From contig JAJRQU010000036.1 in assembly GCA_024280095.1 (NCBI GenBank), positions 1-55,788 of the forward strand: a stretch of 55,788 nt of DNA, written 5' to 3'. Origin of the DNA: Alphaproteobacteria bacterium. Lineage in GTDB: Bacteria; Pseudomonadota; Alphaproteobacteria; Sphingomonadales; Emcibacteraceae. Under the pieces are notes generated by a model. It searched no databases, was not told the origin of the DNA, and saw nothing but the letters and a program-made list of their open reading frames with translations. Below, in pieces: positions 16,633-25,266 of the stretch; within the stretch, counting starts at the first letter, position 1, and every line of letters starts with the position of its first letter. A program made the translations under genes and the position numbers.

Positions 16633-19600
16633 TTACGCGGAAATAGAATCGCTGACGATATTATGGTCCCGATTATGATCTCGGGCCCGCATTCTTTCGG
16701 CACTGTCCAAGTCTACGGAAACCAGCTGAGAGACGCCCCGTTCTGCCATTGTTACCCCAAATAATCGGTTCATACGCGACATGGTAACCGCGTTATGGGT
16801 CACGATCAGAAAACGGGTTGATGTATTTTCACACATTTTATCCAAAAGATCACAAAACCGTGTCACATTGGCATCATCAAGCGGCGCATCCACCTCATCC
16901 AGAACGCAAATGGGCGACGGGTTCGTCATAAATACCGCAAAAATCAGGGACAGTGCCGTCAAAGCTTGCTCACCGCCAGAAAGAAGGCCCAGATTCTGCA
17001 TTTTTTTGCCGGGCGGGCTTGCCATAAGCTCTAAGCCCGCATCCAATGGATCATCGGATTCAGTCAGTTCTAAATAGGCCTCCCCGCCGCCAAATAAAGT
17101 TGTGAACAAATTTTTGAAATGCTCATTCACTTCATCAAAGGCTTTTAAAATTCGCGCGCGCCCTTCCCGATTAAGATCAGATATCGCCCGGCGCAAGGCT
17201 GCTATGGCCTGCTCCAGCTCTTGGCGTTCAGATATGGAGCCATCAAGCTGGGCTTGAATCTCTGTCAATTCCGCATCGGCCCGCAAATTTACCGCGCCCA
17301 GGCGTTCCCGTTCCGCTTTCAACCGTTCAAGCCTGTGATGGGTAATCTCCTGATCGGGCAAGGCCTCTTCTTGTTCTATTTGAGCCAATTTCTGGAGAAA
17401 GATTGGCGGGCAATCAAATTCTTCAAAAATCCGGCGCTTTAAATGAACCTCTTGTTCCTCATATTGTTCCAGATTGGTCTCCAAACGCACTTTTTGTTCT
17501 CGGGCTTCGGCCAATTGGCTCTGTACGCTTCGGGTTTCTTTGTCTTTTCCGGCCAGTATATCTTCGCATTCCAAAAGTTTTCGGGCCGCCTGTTTTCGGT
17601 TATCTTCTGCCTGATCAATCAAAGAGTTTAATTTTCGCCGCTCTGCCACAATTTCGCCGGGCCTGTTTTCCAATGATTCCAGTTCCGTCAAATTATGCGT
17701 CCGGCGATGAGACAGGTCACGAATATGAATTTCTACATTATCAATACGTAATTTCCAGGCGGATAATTCAGTCTCGATCTGCTCAAGGCGATCACGCCGC
17801 GCGGACGTTTGTGACATAAAACTATCGTGATTAAAACGGGCCTCGGACAAGGTTTTGCGATTATCTTCAACATGCTGACGCGCCAATTGAATTTCCAGAC
17901 CCAAATCTTTGCCCACCGGTAAGGTCTCAAGATTTTGGCGAATTTCTTGCGCCCGCGCTTTTATCTGATCAATCTCCTCAATCAAATGCCCCAAGCGATC
18001 TTTCAGCGCGCTTTCCTCGGATTGATGGCGGGTGGCCTGCTTCTCTGCCTCCGTCAGGCTTCGGCGGGCTGCGGCGGCTTTTTCTTCTGCCTCCTGCCAT
18101 AAAAGGCGCGCAGCGCGGGCATCTTGTTTAATCTGCGCCAATTCTTCCTGAGCGCGGTGCAATGTTTCGCGGCCCTCCCCCACCAGTTCCTTGCTTTTTG
18201 AAAAGGCACTGTCCAATTCCACCAGACGATTTTTTTGAGCCAATTTAACCGCCGTTGTGCTTGGGGCATCCGGCGATATACAATAACCATCCCAGCGCCA
18301 GGCCCCGCCATCCCTGCAAACCAGTCTTTGTCCCGGTTTTAACTGGTTGAGCAGAGATAAGGCATCAGCTTCGGTCTCGACGACACCAATTTGGGACAGA
18401 CGGCGGGTGAGCATGCCTGATCCGCTGACAAAATCCGCCATGTTTTTCACACCAACGGGAAGGCTTTGCGGGTGATCATAATTGCTCAGATGACGCCAAT
18501 GAATTGGGGCTGTCACATCGTCCGGCGCTTCTAAATCCTCATCCAGCGCGGCCCCAAGAGCCGCTTCATAGCCCGGCGTTACCGACAATTTTTCCAAAAT
18601 CTGCCTGTTATCGCGGTCATCATCTTTAGCTGCGCCGCCGGACAGCAATTCTTCCAGCCCCTCTTTTTCCGCCTGAATTCGAGATTTCTTCCCCTGAAGA
18701 GACTGTAAAATATCGCGCGCGTCCTGCTCTTTCTGCTGGAACAATTGACGCCTCTCTTCCGCCTCTCGTGCCTTGTGAGACATCACGTTGACGGTATTTT
18801 CCGCTGCGGACAAGGTATTTTCAGTATTGGATAAGGCCTGCGTGAACAAATTGTTACTTTCCAGCCGGCTTAAACGTTCCTCAATAGTGCCCCGTTGTTC
18901 GACCAGAGTCCTCTGCCGATTTTCAACCTCGATCTGATTAAGCGACAGGTTATTCTTTTCGGCAGCTTGTTGAGCCTGTTTTTGGGTCAGCTCCTCAAGT
19001 TTCCATTCAGCCTCCAAAGTGGCTGTCTGCTTAAGCTTTAATTTTTCAGATAAATCATCCACATTTCCGGTCTGATTATCCACCTGATTCAGTAATTTCT
19101 GTTTTTCCACTTGAAGCCGCTCAAGAATCGATGTGGTATCTGCAATCACATCTTTTTCGCGGATTTCGTCCTGATCAATCTGTTCCAACAGGGCCTTTAG
19201 CTTGGCTTGCGTCTCCGTCAGCCGGGCCTCTTCACCGTCAAGGCCATCGCGGGTAACCGTGATACGGTGCAGCCCTGCGGCATATTCGGCTTCTTCCTGA
19301 CGAAGGGTGGGTAATTTCGCGGCCTCTATGGCCTGTTCCTTGTTCAAGCGGCCAAGATCCGTGGTGATGGCGGCGACCAAAAGCGCCACACGGTGCAATT
19401 CTTGCCCGGATAATGCTTTATGATCCTGAATAGCCAGCCATTCCATATAGTTAATCAAGGCTTGAAGCTTGCGGATTTCGCCGCTGATCTTCTTATACCG
19501 GCTGGCTTGACGGGCCTGCTTCTGGAGCCCCTTAATCTGATCATTCAATTGGGTTTCAATATCGCCGAGACGTTCCAGATTATGCTCTGCAGATCGAAGT

Positions 19601-20148
19601 TTGCTTTCGGCCTCCCGGCGGCGGGAATGCAGCCCGCTGATACCGGCGGCCTCTTCCAGCACTTTGCGCCGATCTTTTGGTTTGGCATTAATCAGGCTGC
19701 CGATCCGCCCCTGACTCACCAATGAGGGGGAATGCGCCCCTGTCGAGGCATCGGCAAAGAGCAATTGCACATCTTTCGCGCGGACATCCTTAGTATTGAG
19801 CCGATAAGCCGAACCGCTTTCCCGCTCAATACGCCGCGAAATTTCCAGCTGTCGCTCATCATTAAAAATGGCCGGCGCGCTACGGTCATCATTAGAAATG
19901 CTTAAGGAGACTTCGGCGAGATTACGGGCGGGGCGGCTTGCTGTTCCGGCGAAAATAACATCATCCATGCCCGATCCGCGCATGCTTTTTGCGGAATTTT
20001 CCCCCATGACCCACCGCAGGGCCTCAAGAAGATTGGATTTTCCGCAACCATTCGGCCCGACCACACCGGTAAGGCCCTTTTCGATAATCAGTTCGGTTGG
20101 GTCCACAAAGGACTTAAAACCGGATAATCGAAGTCGCGTAAAGTCCAA
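16633..20148 (-). CDS. smc: Chromosome segregation protein SMC
   Basis: SMC forms a dimeric ring ATPase that compacts and segregates chromosomes. The 1171 residues show the complete architecture. The Walker A head GPNGCGKS is at 31-38. Two long coiled coils run about 170-500 and 660-1000, flanking a hinge about 515-650 (VTPGYEAALGAALDEDL, then RLVCRDGGAWRWDGY). The C-terminal head has signature LSGGEQALTAL near 1056 and Walker B ICVLDEVDAPLDD near 1080. Downstream of mutY-type genes and DsbA-like genes, this is a recurrent alphaproteobacterial neighbourhood. It ends 192 bp before the atpI start; a T8 tract lies downstream but no clear stem. Confidence 0.98.
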   Translation of the reverse strand: MDFTRLRLSGFKSFVDPTELIIEKGLTGVVGPNGCGKSNLLEALRWVMGENSAKSMRGSGMDDVIFAGTASRPARNLAEVSLSISNDDRSAPAIFNDERQLEISRRIERESGSAYRLNTKDVRAKDVQLLFADASTGAHSPSLVSQGRIGSLINAKPKDRRKVLEEAAGISGLHSRRREAESKLRSAEHNLERLGDIETQLNDQIKGLQKQARQASRYKKISGEIRKLQALINYMEWLAIQDHKALSGQELHRVALLVAAITTDLGRLNKEQAIEAAKLPTLRQEEAEYAAGLHRITVTRDGLDGEEARLTETQAKLKALLEQIDQDEIREKDVIADTTSILERLQVEKQKLLNQVDNQTGNVDDLSEKLKLKQTATLEAEWKLEELTQKQAQQAAEKNNLSLNQIEVENRQRTLVEQRGTIEERLSRLESNNLFTQALSNTENTLSAAENTVNVMSHKAREAEERRQLFQQKEQDARDILQSLQGKKSRIQAEKEGLEELLSGGAAKDDDRDNRQILEKLSVTPGYEAALGAALDEDLEAPDDVTAPIHWRHLSNYDHPQSLPVGVKNMADFVSGSGMLTRRLSQIGVVETEADALSLLNQLKPGQRLVCRDGGAWRWDGYCISPDAPSTTAVKLAQKNRLVELDSAFSKSKELVGEGRETLHRAQEELAQIKQDARAARLLWQEAEEKAAAARRSLTEAEKQATRHQSEESALKDRLGHLIEEIDQIKARAQEIRQNLETLPVGKDLGLEIQLARQHVEDNRKTLSEARFNHDSFMSQTSARRDRLEQIETELSAWKLRIDNVEIHIRDLSHRRTHNLTELESLENRPGEIVAERRKLNSLIDQAEDNRKQAARKLLECEDILAGKDKETRSVQSQLAEAREQKVRLETNLEQYEEQEVHLKRRIFEEFDCPPIFLQKLAQIEQEEALPDQEITHHRLERLKAERERLGAVNLRADAELTEIQAQLDGSISERQELEQAIAALRRAISDLNREGRARILKAFDEVNEHFKNLFTTLFGGGEAYLELTESDDPLDAGLELMASPPGKKMQNLGLLSGGEQALTALSLIFAVFMTNPSPICVLDEVDAPLDDANVTRFCDLLDKMCENTSTRFLIVTHNAVTMSRMNRLFGVTMAERGVSQLVSVDLDSAERMRARDHNRDHNIVSDSISA

Positions 20149-20169
20149 TTTTCCCTCTTTCCCTGTTTA

Positions 20170-20922
20170 TTAATTTTCACCTGCAATATTGGCTTCTGCA
20201 ATTGCTCTTTCAAGATCTTCGAGGTGATGACCCTCAATTTTTCTACCGTTGACAATCAAAGTCGGCGTACTATTCACCTGATATTTTTCGACGGCTTCCT
20301 GCCGGATTTTCAGCAAATAATCAATCACCCCGCCATTATCAAAACATTTCTGCGCATCAGCCAAATTCATGCCGGACATTTTGCCGATTTTCGCCACTTC
20401 GCCCTGAGCATATTTTATGGCGGCTTCGTGGCCTTCAGCCTCATATATGCGTTTCAGTTCCTGATTGTTGACCCAGACTTTCTGGAATTCAAAATAGGTC
20501 TTAACCGCCGGGAAGAAATTTTCCTCTGTCGTGCATCTTGTCAAGCTGGAGGCAAAAACATCGAAAGGATTGTCAAAAATGAAATTACGATACACAAGCT
20601 TTACCTTGCCGGTATCAATATATTTTTCCTTCAATGCCGGCAGGACATCGGCATGGAAATGCGCGCAGTGAGAACAGGATATCGCCGCATATTCAATGAT
20701 TTCGATCGGCGCATTCTTATCGCCCAGAACCATGTCATAATTAAGAAAAGAAACCGGCGTCATGTCGGGATTTGATGATTCGGGATTTGATGGTTTTTCA
20801 GAATCCGCATTGGCACTGGTTTGATTTTGTGGCTGTAGAATCATACTCACGGTAAGTGCGCCGCCCCCGATCACGAGGACGGCTAACAACAAGGCTATTT
20901 TTTTAGTAATTTTTACGGCCAT
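20170..20922 (-). CDS. DsbA-family thioredoxin-fold protein, copy 1
   Basis: A 250-residue envelope protein: a membrane-anchor or signal helix at about 9-30, a low-complexity Ser/Asn/Pro linker (35-56), then a DsbA-like domain with redox motif C83-S-H-C86 and the cis-Pro segment VNSTPTLIVNGRKIEGHH. It likely works as a periplasmic thiol oxidoreductase, comparable to BdbD/DsbA2-type proteins. It lies 21 bp upstream of smc and 15 bp downstream of a paralogue, so the three are probably co-transcribed. Its NYDMVLGDKNAPIEIIEYA stretch is identical to the paralogue. Confidence 0.88.
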   Translation of the reverse strand: MAVKITKKIALLLAVLVIGGGALTVSMILQPQNQTSANADSEKPSNPESSNPDMTPVSFLNYDMVLGDKNAPIEIIEYAAISCSHCAHFHADVLPALKEKYIDTGKVKLVYRNFIFDNPFDVFASSLTRCTTEENFFPAVKTYFEFQKVWVNNQELKRIYEAEGHEAAIKYAQGEVAKIGKMSGMNLADAQKCFDNGGVIDYLLKIRQEAVEKYQVNSTPTLIVNGRKIEGHHLEDLERAIAEANIAGEN

Positions 20923-20937
20923 CCTATTTTACCCGTC

Positions 20938-21621
20938 CTATTCACTCACCGCCAGAATAGCTTTTTCAATAGTCTCGAAATCATAGGTGTCCAGTTTCTT
21001 GCCATTGACAATAATCGCAGGCGTGCTTTGAACGTCATATTTTTCCTGCGCGGTCTTATTGCCGTCCATGAGGTATTTCAATATATCTTCGCGGGCCAGA
21101 CATTTGTAGGCATCAACCTCTTTCATGCCGGAAATTTTGGCAATTTTAATAGCCTCACCTTTGGCAAAGCCAAGAGCCGCATATTTACCGTAAGGCTTTA
21201 ATTCGTTAAATTCCTTATATTTTACCCATTTTTCTTGACGTTTGAAATAAAGCCCAAGCAGCGGAAAAAATTTCTTTTCTGATACGCAGCGGTTTAAAGA
21301 GGCGGCAAAAGTATCAAACGGATTACTGAAAACATAATTGCGGAATATGATTTTGACTTTTCCAGTATCGATATATTTCTTTTTCAGTTCCGGCAAAATA
21401 TCTTTATGAAAAACGGCGCAATGCGGACAAGTGGTCGAGGCATATTCAATAATCTCGATCGGCGCATTCTTATCGCCCAGAACCATGTCATAATTTAAAA
21501 AATCACTTTGTGAGCCCTTAAGCTGTTCTGCAGAATTTGCCCAACCCATCGCCGAAATTGTAACGGCCATTAATAAAATAAAAATTTGCGATATTCGTTT
21601 ATATAGTTGCTTGGTCATCAT
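20938..21621 (-). CDS. DsbA-family thioredoxin-fold protein, copy 2
   Basis: A 227-residue paralogue of the next gene, with a cleavable-looking signal peptide (hydrophobic 11-28, then WANSAEQ). The redox site is C65-P-H-C68, the canonical DsbA CPHC, and the cis-Pro segment is VQSTPAIIVNGKKLDTYD. The two copies differ over most of their length but share a 41-bp identical patch upstream of the active site. The CPHC site suggests a stronger oxidant than the CSHC of copy 1; a division of labour is inference. A dsbB-like gene is at 49.3 kb, not nearby. Confidence 0.88.
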   Translation of the reverse strand: MMTKQLYKRISQIFILLMAVTISAMGWANSAEQLKGSQSDFLNYDMVLGDKNAPIEIIEYASTTCPHCAVFHKDILPELKKKYIDTGKVKIIFRNYVFSNPFDTFAASLNRCVSEKKFFPLLGLYFKRQEKWVKYKEFNELKPYGKYAALGFAKGEAIKIAKISGMKEVDAYKCLAREDILKYLMDGNKTAQEKYDVQSTPAIIVNGKKLDTYDFETIEKAILAVSE

Positions 21622-21685
21622 TGCTCCACAATATGTTGTATGTAAGTATAAAAATTAAACGGGGAAGAAATCAAGAGAAGAATCT

Positions 21686-22228
21686 TTATTCCGGCATATG
21701 GCTTCCCTTTCCCCTTCGGGTAAAACGACGTTTGCTCTTTATTTTCTCCGGTTTTTTGAGCGAAACCACTTCGCGGCCTAATCCATAAAGAGCCTTATAT
21801 AAATCAGGATTTGTCACCCCTTCCAATTGGGATTTTAAATCTTTCTCCTGAGAATCAGTTAGACAGGGCGGCAGTTTTTTAATTTTCCGCGTGCGGATGG
21901 GCACGGGGCCGTGACGATAAATCATCCGCGCCACGGCCTGATAGCCATAATAAGAATTGATCCGTTCGATGATCATCGGTTCAAAATGCTGTAATTCCGG
22001 CGCCATGCTGCCTTGAACCCTGATATAAAGGCTGCCGCCGCGCGTCTCGTCCCGCGAAAAGGTCAATCGTTCCGGCAGGCTGCAATCTGCCAGTGCCGGG
22101 CCAACAATTTCCGGCCAGCGGGAGACAATCTCTCGCTGGGAAAAGCCATAACGGCGGAAGGCCCTGCTACTGACGCGGCGCGCCGCATCGGCAACGGGTT
22201 TCATTTTATATGTGCCTTTGTTTGACAT
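21686..22228 (-). CDS. DUF721 (DciA-like) protein
   Basis: A 180-residue basic protein. Its core FRRYGFSQREIVSRWPEIVG followed by ALADCSLPERLTF and GSLYIRVQGSMAPELQHFEPMIIERINSYYG is the DUF721 domain, related to DciA, which helps load the replicative helicase in many bacteria. The C-terminal third is rich in Lys/Arg. It is divergent from mutY and 64 bp upstream of the DsbA-like genes, the usual alphaproteobacterial arrangement. Helicase loading is not established for this branch. Confidence 0.85.
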   Translation of the reverse strand: MSNKGTYKMKPVADAARRVSSRAFRRYGFSQREIVSRWPEIVGPALADCSLPERLTFSRDETRGGSLYIRVQGSMAPELQHFEPMIIERINSYYGYQAVARMIYRHGPVPIRTRKIKKLPPCLTDSQEKDLKSQLEGVTNPDLYKALYGLGREVVSLKKPEKIKSKRRFTRRGKGSHMPE

Positions 22229-22312
22229 ACGCTCAATATACCTATTTCAAACAGGATATACAGTAAGTATGACAAAAATATGGAGTGACGCCCAGAAAGC
22301 ACATCCGAAAAT

Positions 22313-22342
22313 CACGCCCTTGGATTCCACGCCCTTGGACTC
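22313..22342. repeat. 15-bp tandem duplication before mutY
   Basis: CACGCCCTTGGATTC (22313-22327) is followed directly by CACGCCCTTGGACTC (22328-22342), differing at one base. It lies in the divergent DUF721/mutY spacer, 48 bp before the mutY start. It may be a paired binding site or replication slippage. Confidence 0.55.
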
Positions 22343-22390
22343 AAAGGGCAAGTCATGTATAGTCGCGTCTTTTTATAACATCACAGGCTT

Positions 22391-23494
22391 ATGGATACGC
22401 GACCCCCTTCACATATTCAGCACCCACAAGACACGAGCGAACTAAGCGATAGATTGCTGGGTTGGTATGACGTCAATGCACGGAAATTGCCTTGGCGGAT
22501 AGCGCCCGGAAGTGATCAGACCCCCGATCCCTATCACATCTGGCTCAGTGAGATTATGTTGCAGCAGACGACGGTTGTAACTGTTATCCCCTATTTTGAA
22601 AAATTTCTTGCCAAATGGCCCACACTTGATGATCTGGCCCATGAAGAACTGGACCAGATTTTGGCCGCATGGGCGGGGCTTGGCTATTATGCCCGTGCGC
22701 GCAATCTGCATAAATGCGCCCGATATATTATCGATGAAATGCAGGGCATCTTTCCAAATAATGAACAAGATTTACGGCAATTGCCCGGCATTGGCCCCTA
22801 TACGGCGGCGGCGATTGCGGCCATTGCCTTTGGCCGGCAGGCCACCGTGATGGACGGCAATATTGAACGGGTCATGGCGCGCATGTTTAATGTGACCACC
22901 CCCCTGCCCGAAGCCAAGCCTGAATTAAAACAATGGGCCGAACGCCTGACCCCGCCGCATCGGGCGGGGGATTATGCGCAGGCGGTCATGGATCTGGGCG
23001 CGGATATTTGCGGCCCCAGAATTTTAAAATGCACGGGCCGATGCCCTTGGGAAAAAAACTGCGCCGCCAACGCGCTTAGCATTGCCGACCAATTGCCCGC
23101 CCGCAAACCCAGAAAAGCAAAGCCGACACGGCGGGGCTATGCTTTCTGGGCAGAATATAATGGGCATCTTTGGCTCTGTAAGCGGCCTGAGAACGGTTTA
23201 CTCGGCGGTATGATGGAGGTGCCCTCTTCGGACTGGCTGGAGACGCCGGATTGGGGTGCGGTACCCATGCCGCAAATCCCGATCATTGCCAATTGGACAG
23301 AAACGCCCGGAATGGTGCGCCACAGCTTCACCCATTTTCATCTGGAAATAAAAGTCATCCGGCTTGAGCTATTGGACATGATTGACCTTCAGGAAGGCAA
23401 CTGGTTCCCCTTCGGCCAAATAGACGACCTCGCCCTGCCAACCATTATGTTAAAAATCATCAACCATCTCAAAGAACCGGTGCTTGATTTATGA
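22391..23494 (+). CDS. mutY: A/G-specific adenine DNA glycosylase MutY
   Basis: MutY removes adenine mispaired with 8-oxoguanine or G. The catalytic Glu is E54 in SEIMLQQT, the helix-hairpin-helix is LPGIGPYTAAAIAAIAFG (131-148), and the catalytic Asp is D155 in VMDGNIERVMAR. The Fe-S cluster cysteines are C207, C214, C218 and C224. The spacing C-X6-C-X3-C-X5-C differs from the usual C-X6-C-X2-C-X5-C by one residue. The C-terminal Nudix-like 8-oxoG reader starts near 245 (GYAFWAEYNGHLWLCKRPENG, then GMMEVPSS). The 367-residue length is normal. It is divergent from DUF721. Confidence 0.96.
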   Translation: MDTRPPSHIQHPQDTSELSDRLLGWYDVNARKLPWRIAPGSDQTPDPYHIWLSEIMLQQTTVVTVIPYFEKFLAKWPTLDDLAHEELDQILAAWAGLGYYARARNLHKCARYIIDEMQGIFPNNEQDLRQLPGIGPYTAAAIAAIAFGRQATVMDGNIERVMARMFNVTTPLPEAKPELKQWAERLTPPHRAGDYAQAVMDLGADICGPRILKCTGRCPWEKNCAANALSIADQLPARKPRKAKPTRRGYAFWAEYNGHLWLCKRPENGLLGGMMEVPSSDWLETPDWGAVPMPQIPIIANWTETPGMVRHSFTHFHLEIKVIRLELLDMIDLQEGNWFPFGQIDDLALPTIMLKIINHLKEPVLDL

Positions 23495-23524
23495 CGCGCT
23501 TTACCAAATGGCTACATGTTTAAT

Positions 23525-23848
23525 TTAACAATCATCCGTCTCAATATAGGTCAATTTGCCAAAAGATGACTTGCCCACAAGCCTGCGGCCAACCATGCCC
23601 CCCAGCATTAGAATGACAGATCCAATTATTGTAAAAATCAAACAAAATAATAAAGCCCCCAATACAGCCTTAAAGCCATGTATATTTTCGTCATTCCAAG
23701 ACAGAACATCAAAGCCCATAGCACCGAATATTCCCATAATACTGAATATAATGCCCCAAAATGATATATTACTAATCAATCCTATTTTGAAAATTGTTCC
23801 TGACGGCAATTGTTGAATTGTTAATTCATTTAATGTTTTTATGCTCAT
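23525..23848 (-). CDS. Small two-helix membrane protein, unknown function
   Basis: A 107-residue protein with two strong hydrophobic segments, about 22-46 (IGLISNISFWGIIFSIMGIF) and 62-86 (AVLGALLFCLIFTIIGSVIL). A short cytoplasmic-type N-terminus and a Gly/Arg/Lys-containing tail (MVGRRLVGKSSFGKL) complete it. The middle loop WNDENIHGF is polar. A GGGGAA site precedes the ATG, supporting translation. The protein resembles DUF3566-type membrane proteins in layout, but I do not claim a family. It converges on mutY, 30 bp from its stop. Confidence 0.6.
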   Translation of the reverse strand: MSIKTLNELTIQQLPSGTIFKIGLISNISFWGIIFSIMGIFGAMGFDVLSWNDENIHGFKAVLGALLFCLIFTIIGSVILMLGGMVGRRLVGKSSFGKLTYIETDDC

Positions 23849-23914
23849 ATAAATATTCCCCTATCTGCCCGTAAGTGTATCTAAAGATTTTCATATATTC
23901 AAGCCATACTTGTT

Positions 23915-23991
23915 ACCCTGAATTTAGTTCAGGGTCCATGCTTGAAACATTTTTAGTAGCGGACAAATGGATTCCGGATCAAGTCCGGAAT
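23915..23991. repeat. Paired palindromic intergenic repeat
   Basis: Two hairpins lie head to tail: ACCCTGAA-TTTAG-TTCAGGGT (23915-23935) and ATTCCGGA-TCAAG-TCCGGAAT (23971-23991). The second, with its flanking TGG and GACA, resembles a short palindromic repeat I have seen dispersed in many alphaproteobacterial genomes; the first looks like a diverged sister. Both have 8-bp perfect stems and 5-base loops. The element fills the gap between the membrane-protein gene and the M16 peptidase stop. Confidence 0.6.
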
Positions 23992-24009
23992 GACACAGTT
24001 TGGCATCCC

Positions 24010-25266
24010 TTAAAAGCGGGCGGCAATCTTGTCGTAGTCTTCTAAAGACCCAAGGGGGCCAACGGCGGCCAGTGACAATTTATTTTGGTTAAGCATCCGG
24101 TCCATATAGCGCATGACGGCGACATCATCGACCTGATTGATCTGCTCCATAATCTCGGAATGGGGGACAGGCCGTCCGAAAATCATCATCTGCCGGCCCA
24201 ATTGTTCCATGCGGCTGGTGGTGCTTTCCAGTGACATCATCATACCGGCCCGCATTTGGGCGCGGGCGCGCAGGATTTCATCCATGGAAACGGACTGGGA
24301 TAATTTATGCATTTCTTCAGCCACCACAGGGATTAATTCTTTGACCTGATCCGGGCCGGTGCCGGCATGAATGGCAAAACTGCCGCCATCCACATAGGAT
24401 TGCATGAAATTATAGATGGAATAAACCAGACCCCGCTTCTCGCGCACCTCTTGAAAAAGCCGCGATGACATCCCGCCGCCCAAAATCATTGACATGATCT
24501 GCGCCGCATAAAAATCAGGGTCTTTAAAAGGCACACCTTCAAATCCAATAAGCAGATTAACCTGTTCCAAATCGCGCTCGTCCAGACCAACCCCACCATG
24601 ATAAGTGGCTTTTTCACTTTCCATATGCCGCGCCGGGCCAAGGTTGGTGAATGCCGCGCCCACCTGAGCAATAAAATCATCCTTGTTAAAGTTTCCGGAT
24701 GCGACCACAACCATTTGCTGCGCCTTATAATGGTCAGACATATATCCGGCCAGCTCATCCCGGCTAAAGCCATTGACCAGATCTATGGTGCCTAAAATTG
24801 GCCGGCCAACAGATTGATCGGGAAAGGCGGCTTCCTGAAAATAATCGAAAACAATATCATCGGGCGTATCATTGGCTTGGCCGATTTCCTGAATGATCAC
24901 GCCGCGCTCACGTTCAAGCTCTTGGCGATCAAAGACAGAATTCTGCAATATATCCGCCAGAACATTTACCCCAAGCGGCAAATCTTCTTTCAACAACCGG
25001 GCATAATAGGTGGTATGCTCGCGGGAGGTATAGGCATTAAGGTAGCCGCCCACATCCTCGATCACTTCGGCTATATCACGCGCCGATCTGGTTTTTGTCC
25101 CTTTAAAGGCCATATGTTCCAGCATATGTGACAAGCCATTCTGATGAGGCTGCTCGTGGCGGCTGCCCACATCGGTCCAGACGCCGACCGTCGCGGTTTC
25201 CACATGAGGCATAATATCGGTCACAATCCGCAGACCATTATCAAGAGTGGTGACATCCACCGTCAT
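24010..25266 (-). CDS. M16-family zinc peptidase (mitochondrial processing peptidase-like)
   Basis: A 418-residue pitrilysin-family protein. The inverted zinc motif H47-M-L-E-H51 and the downstream Glu-containing segment (RGVIIQEIGQANDTPDD) are intact, so it should be catalytically competent. The glycine-rich GGGMSSRLFQEVREKRGLVYSIY in the C-terminal half matches the substrate-binding flap of MPP-beta-like enzymes. It has no obvious signal peptide. It overlaps thrC by 4 bp (ATGA), a widespread alphaproteobacterial gene pair, and lies at the distal end of the cytochrome oxidase neighbourhood. Confidence 0.93.
   Translation of the reverse strand: MTVDVTTLDNGLRIVTDIMPHVETATVGVWTDVGSRHEQPHQNGLSHMLEHMAFKGTKTRSARDIAEVIEDVGGYLNAYTSREHTTYYARLLKEDLPLGVNVLADILQNSVFDRQELERERGVIIQEIGQANDTPDDIVFDYFQEAAFPDQSVGRPILGTIDLVNGFSRDELAGYMSDHYKAQQMVVVASGNFNKDDFIAQVGAAFTNLGPARHMESEKATYHGGVGLDERDLEQVNLLIGFEGVPFKDPDFYAAQIMSMILGGGMSSRLFQEVREKRGLVYSIYNFMQSYVDGGSFAIHAGTGPDQVKELIPVVAEEMHKLSQSVSMDEILRARAQMRAGMMMSLESTTSRMEQLGRQMMIFGRPVPHSEIMEQINQVDDVAVMRYMDRMLNQNKLSLAAVGPLGSLEDYDKIAARF

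Noticed and set aside
22212-22445. 77-residue frame covering the mutY leader and its 15-bp tandem repeat
   Set aside because: It overlaps both the DUF721 start and the mutY start, with composition dictated by the repeat and no protein signature.
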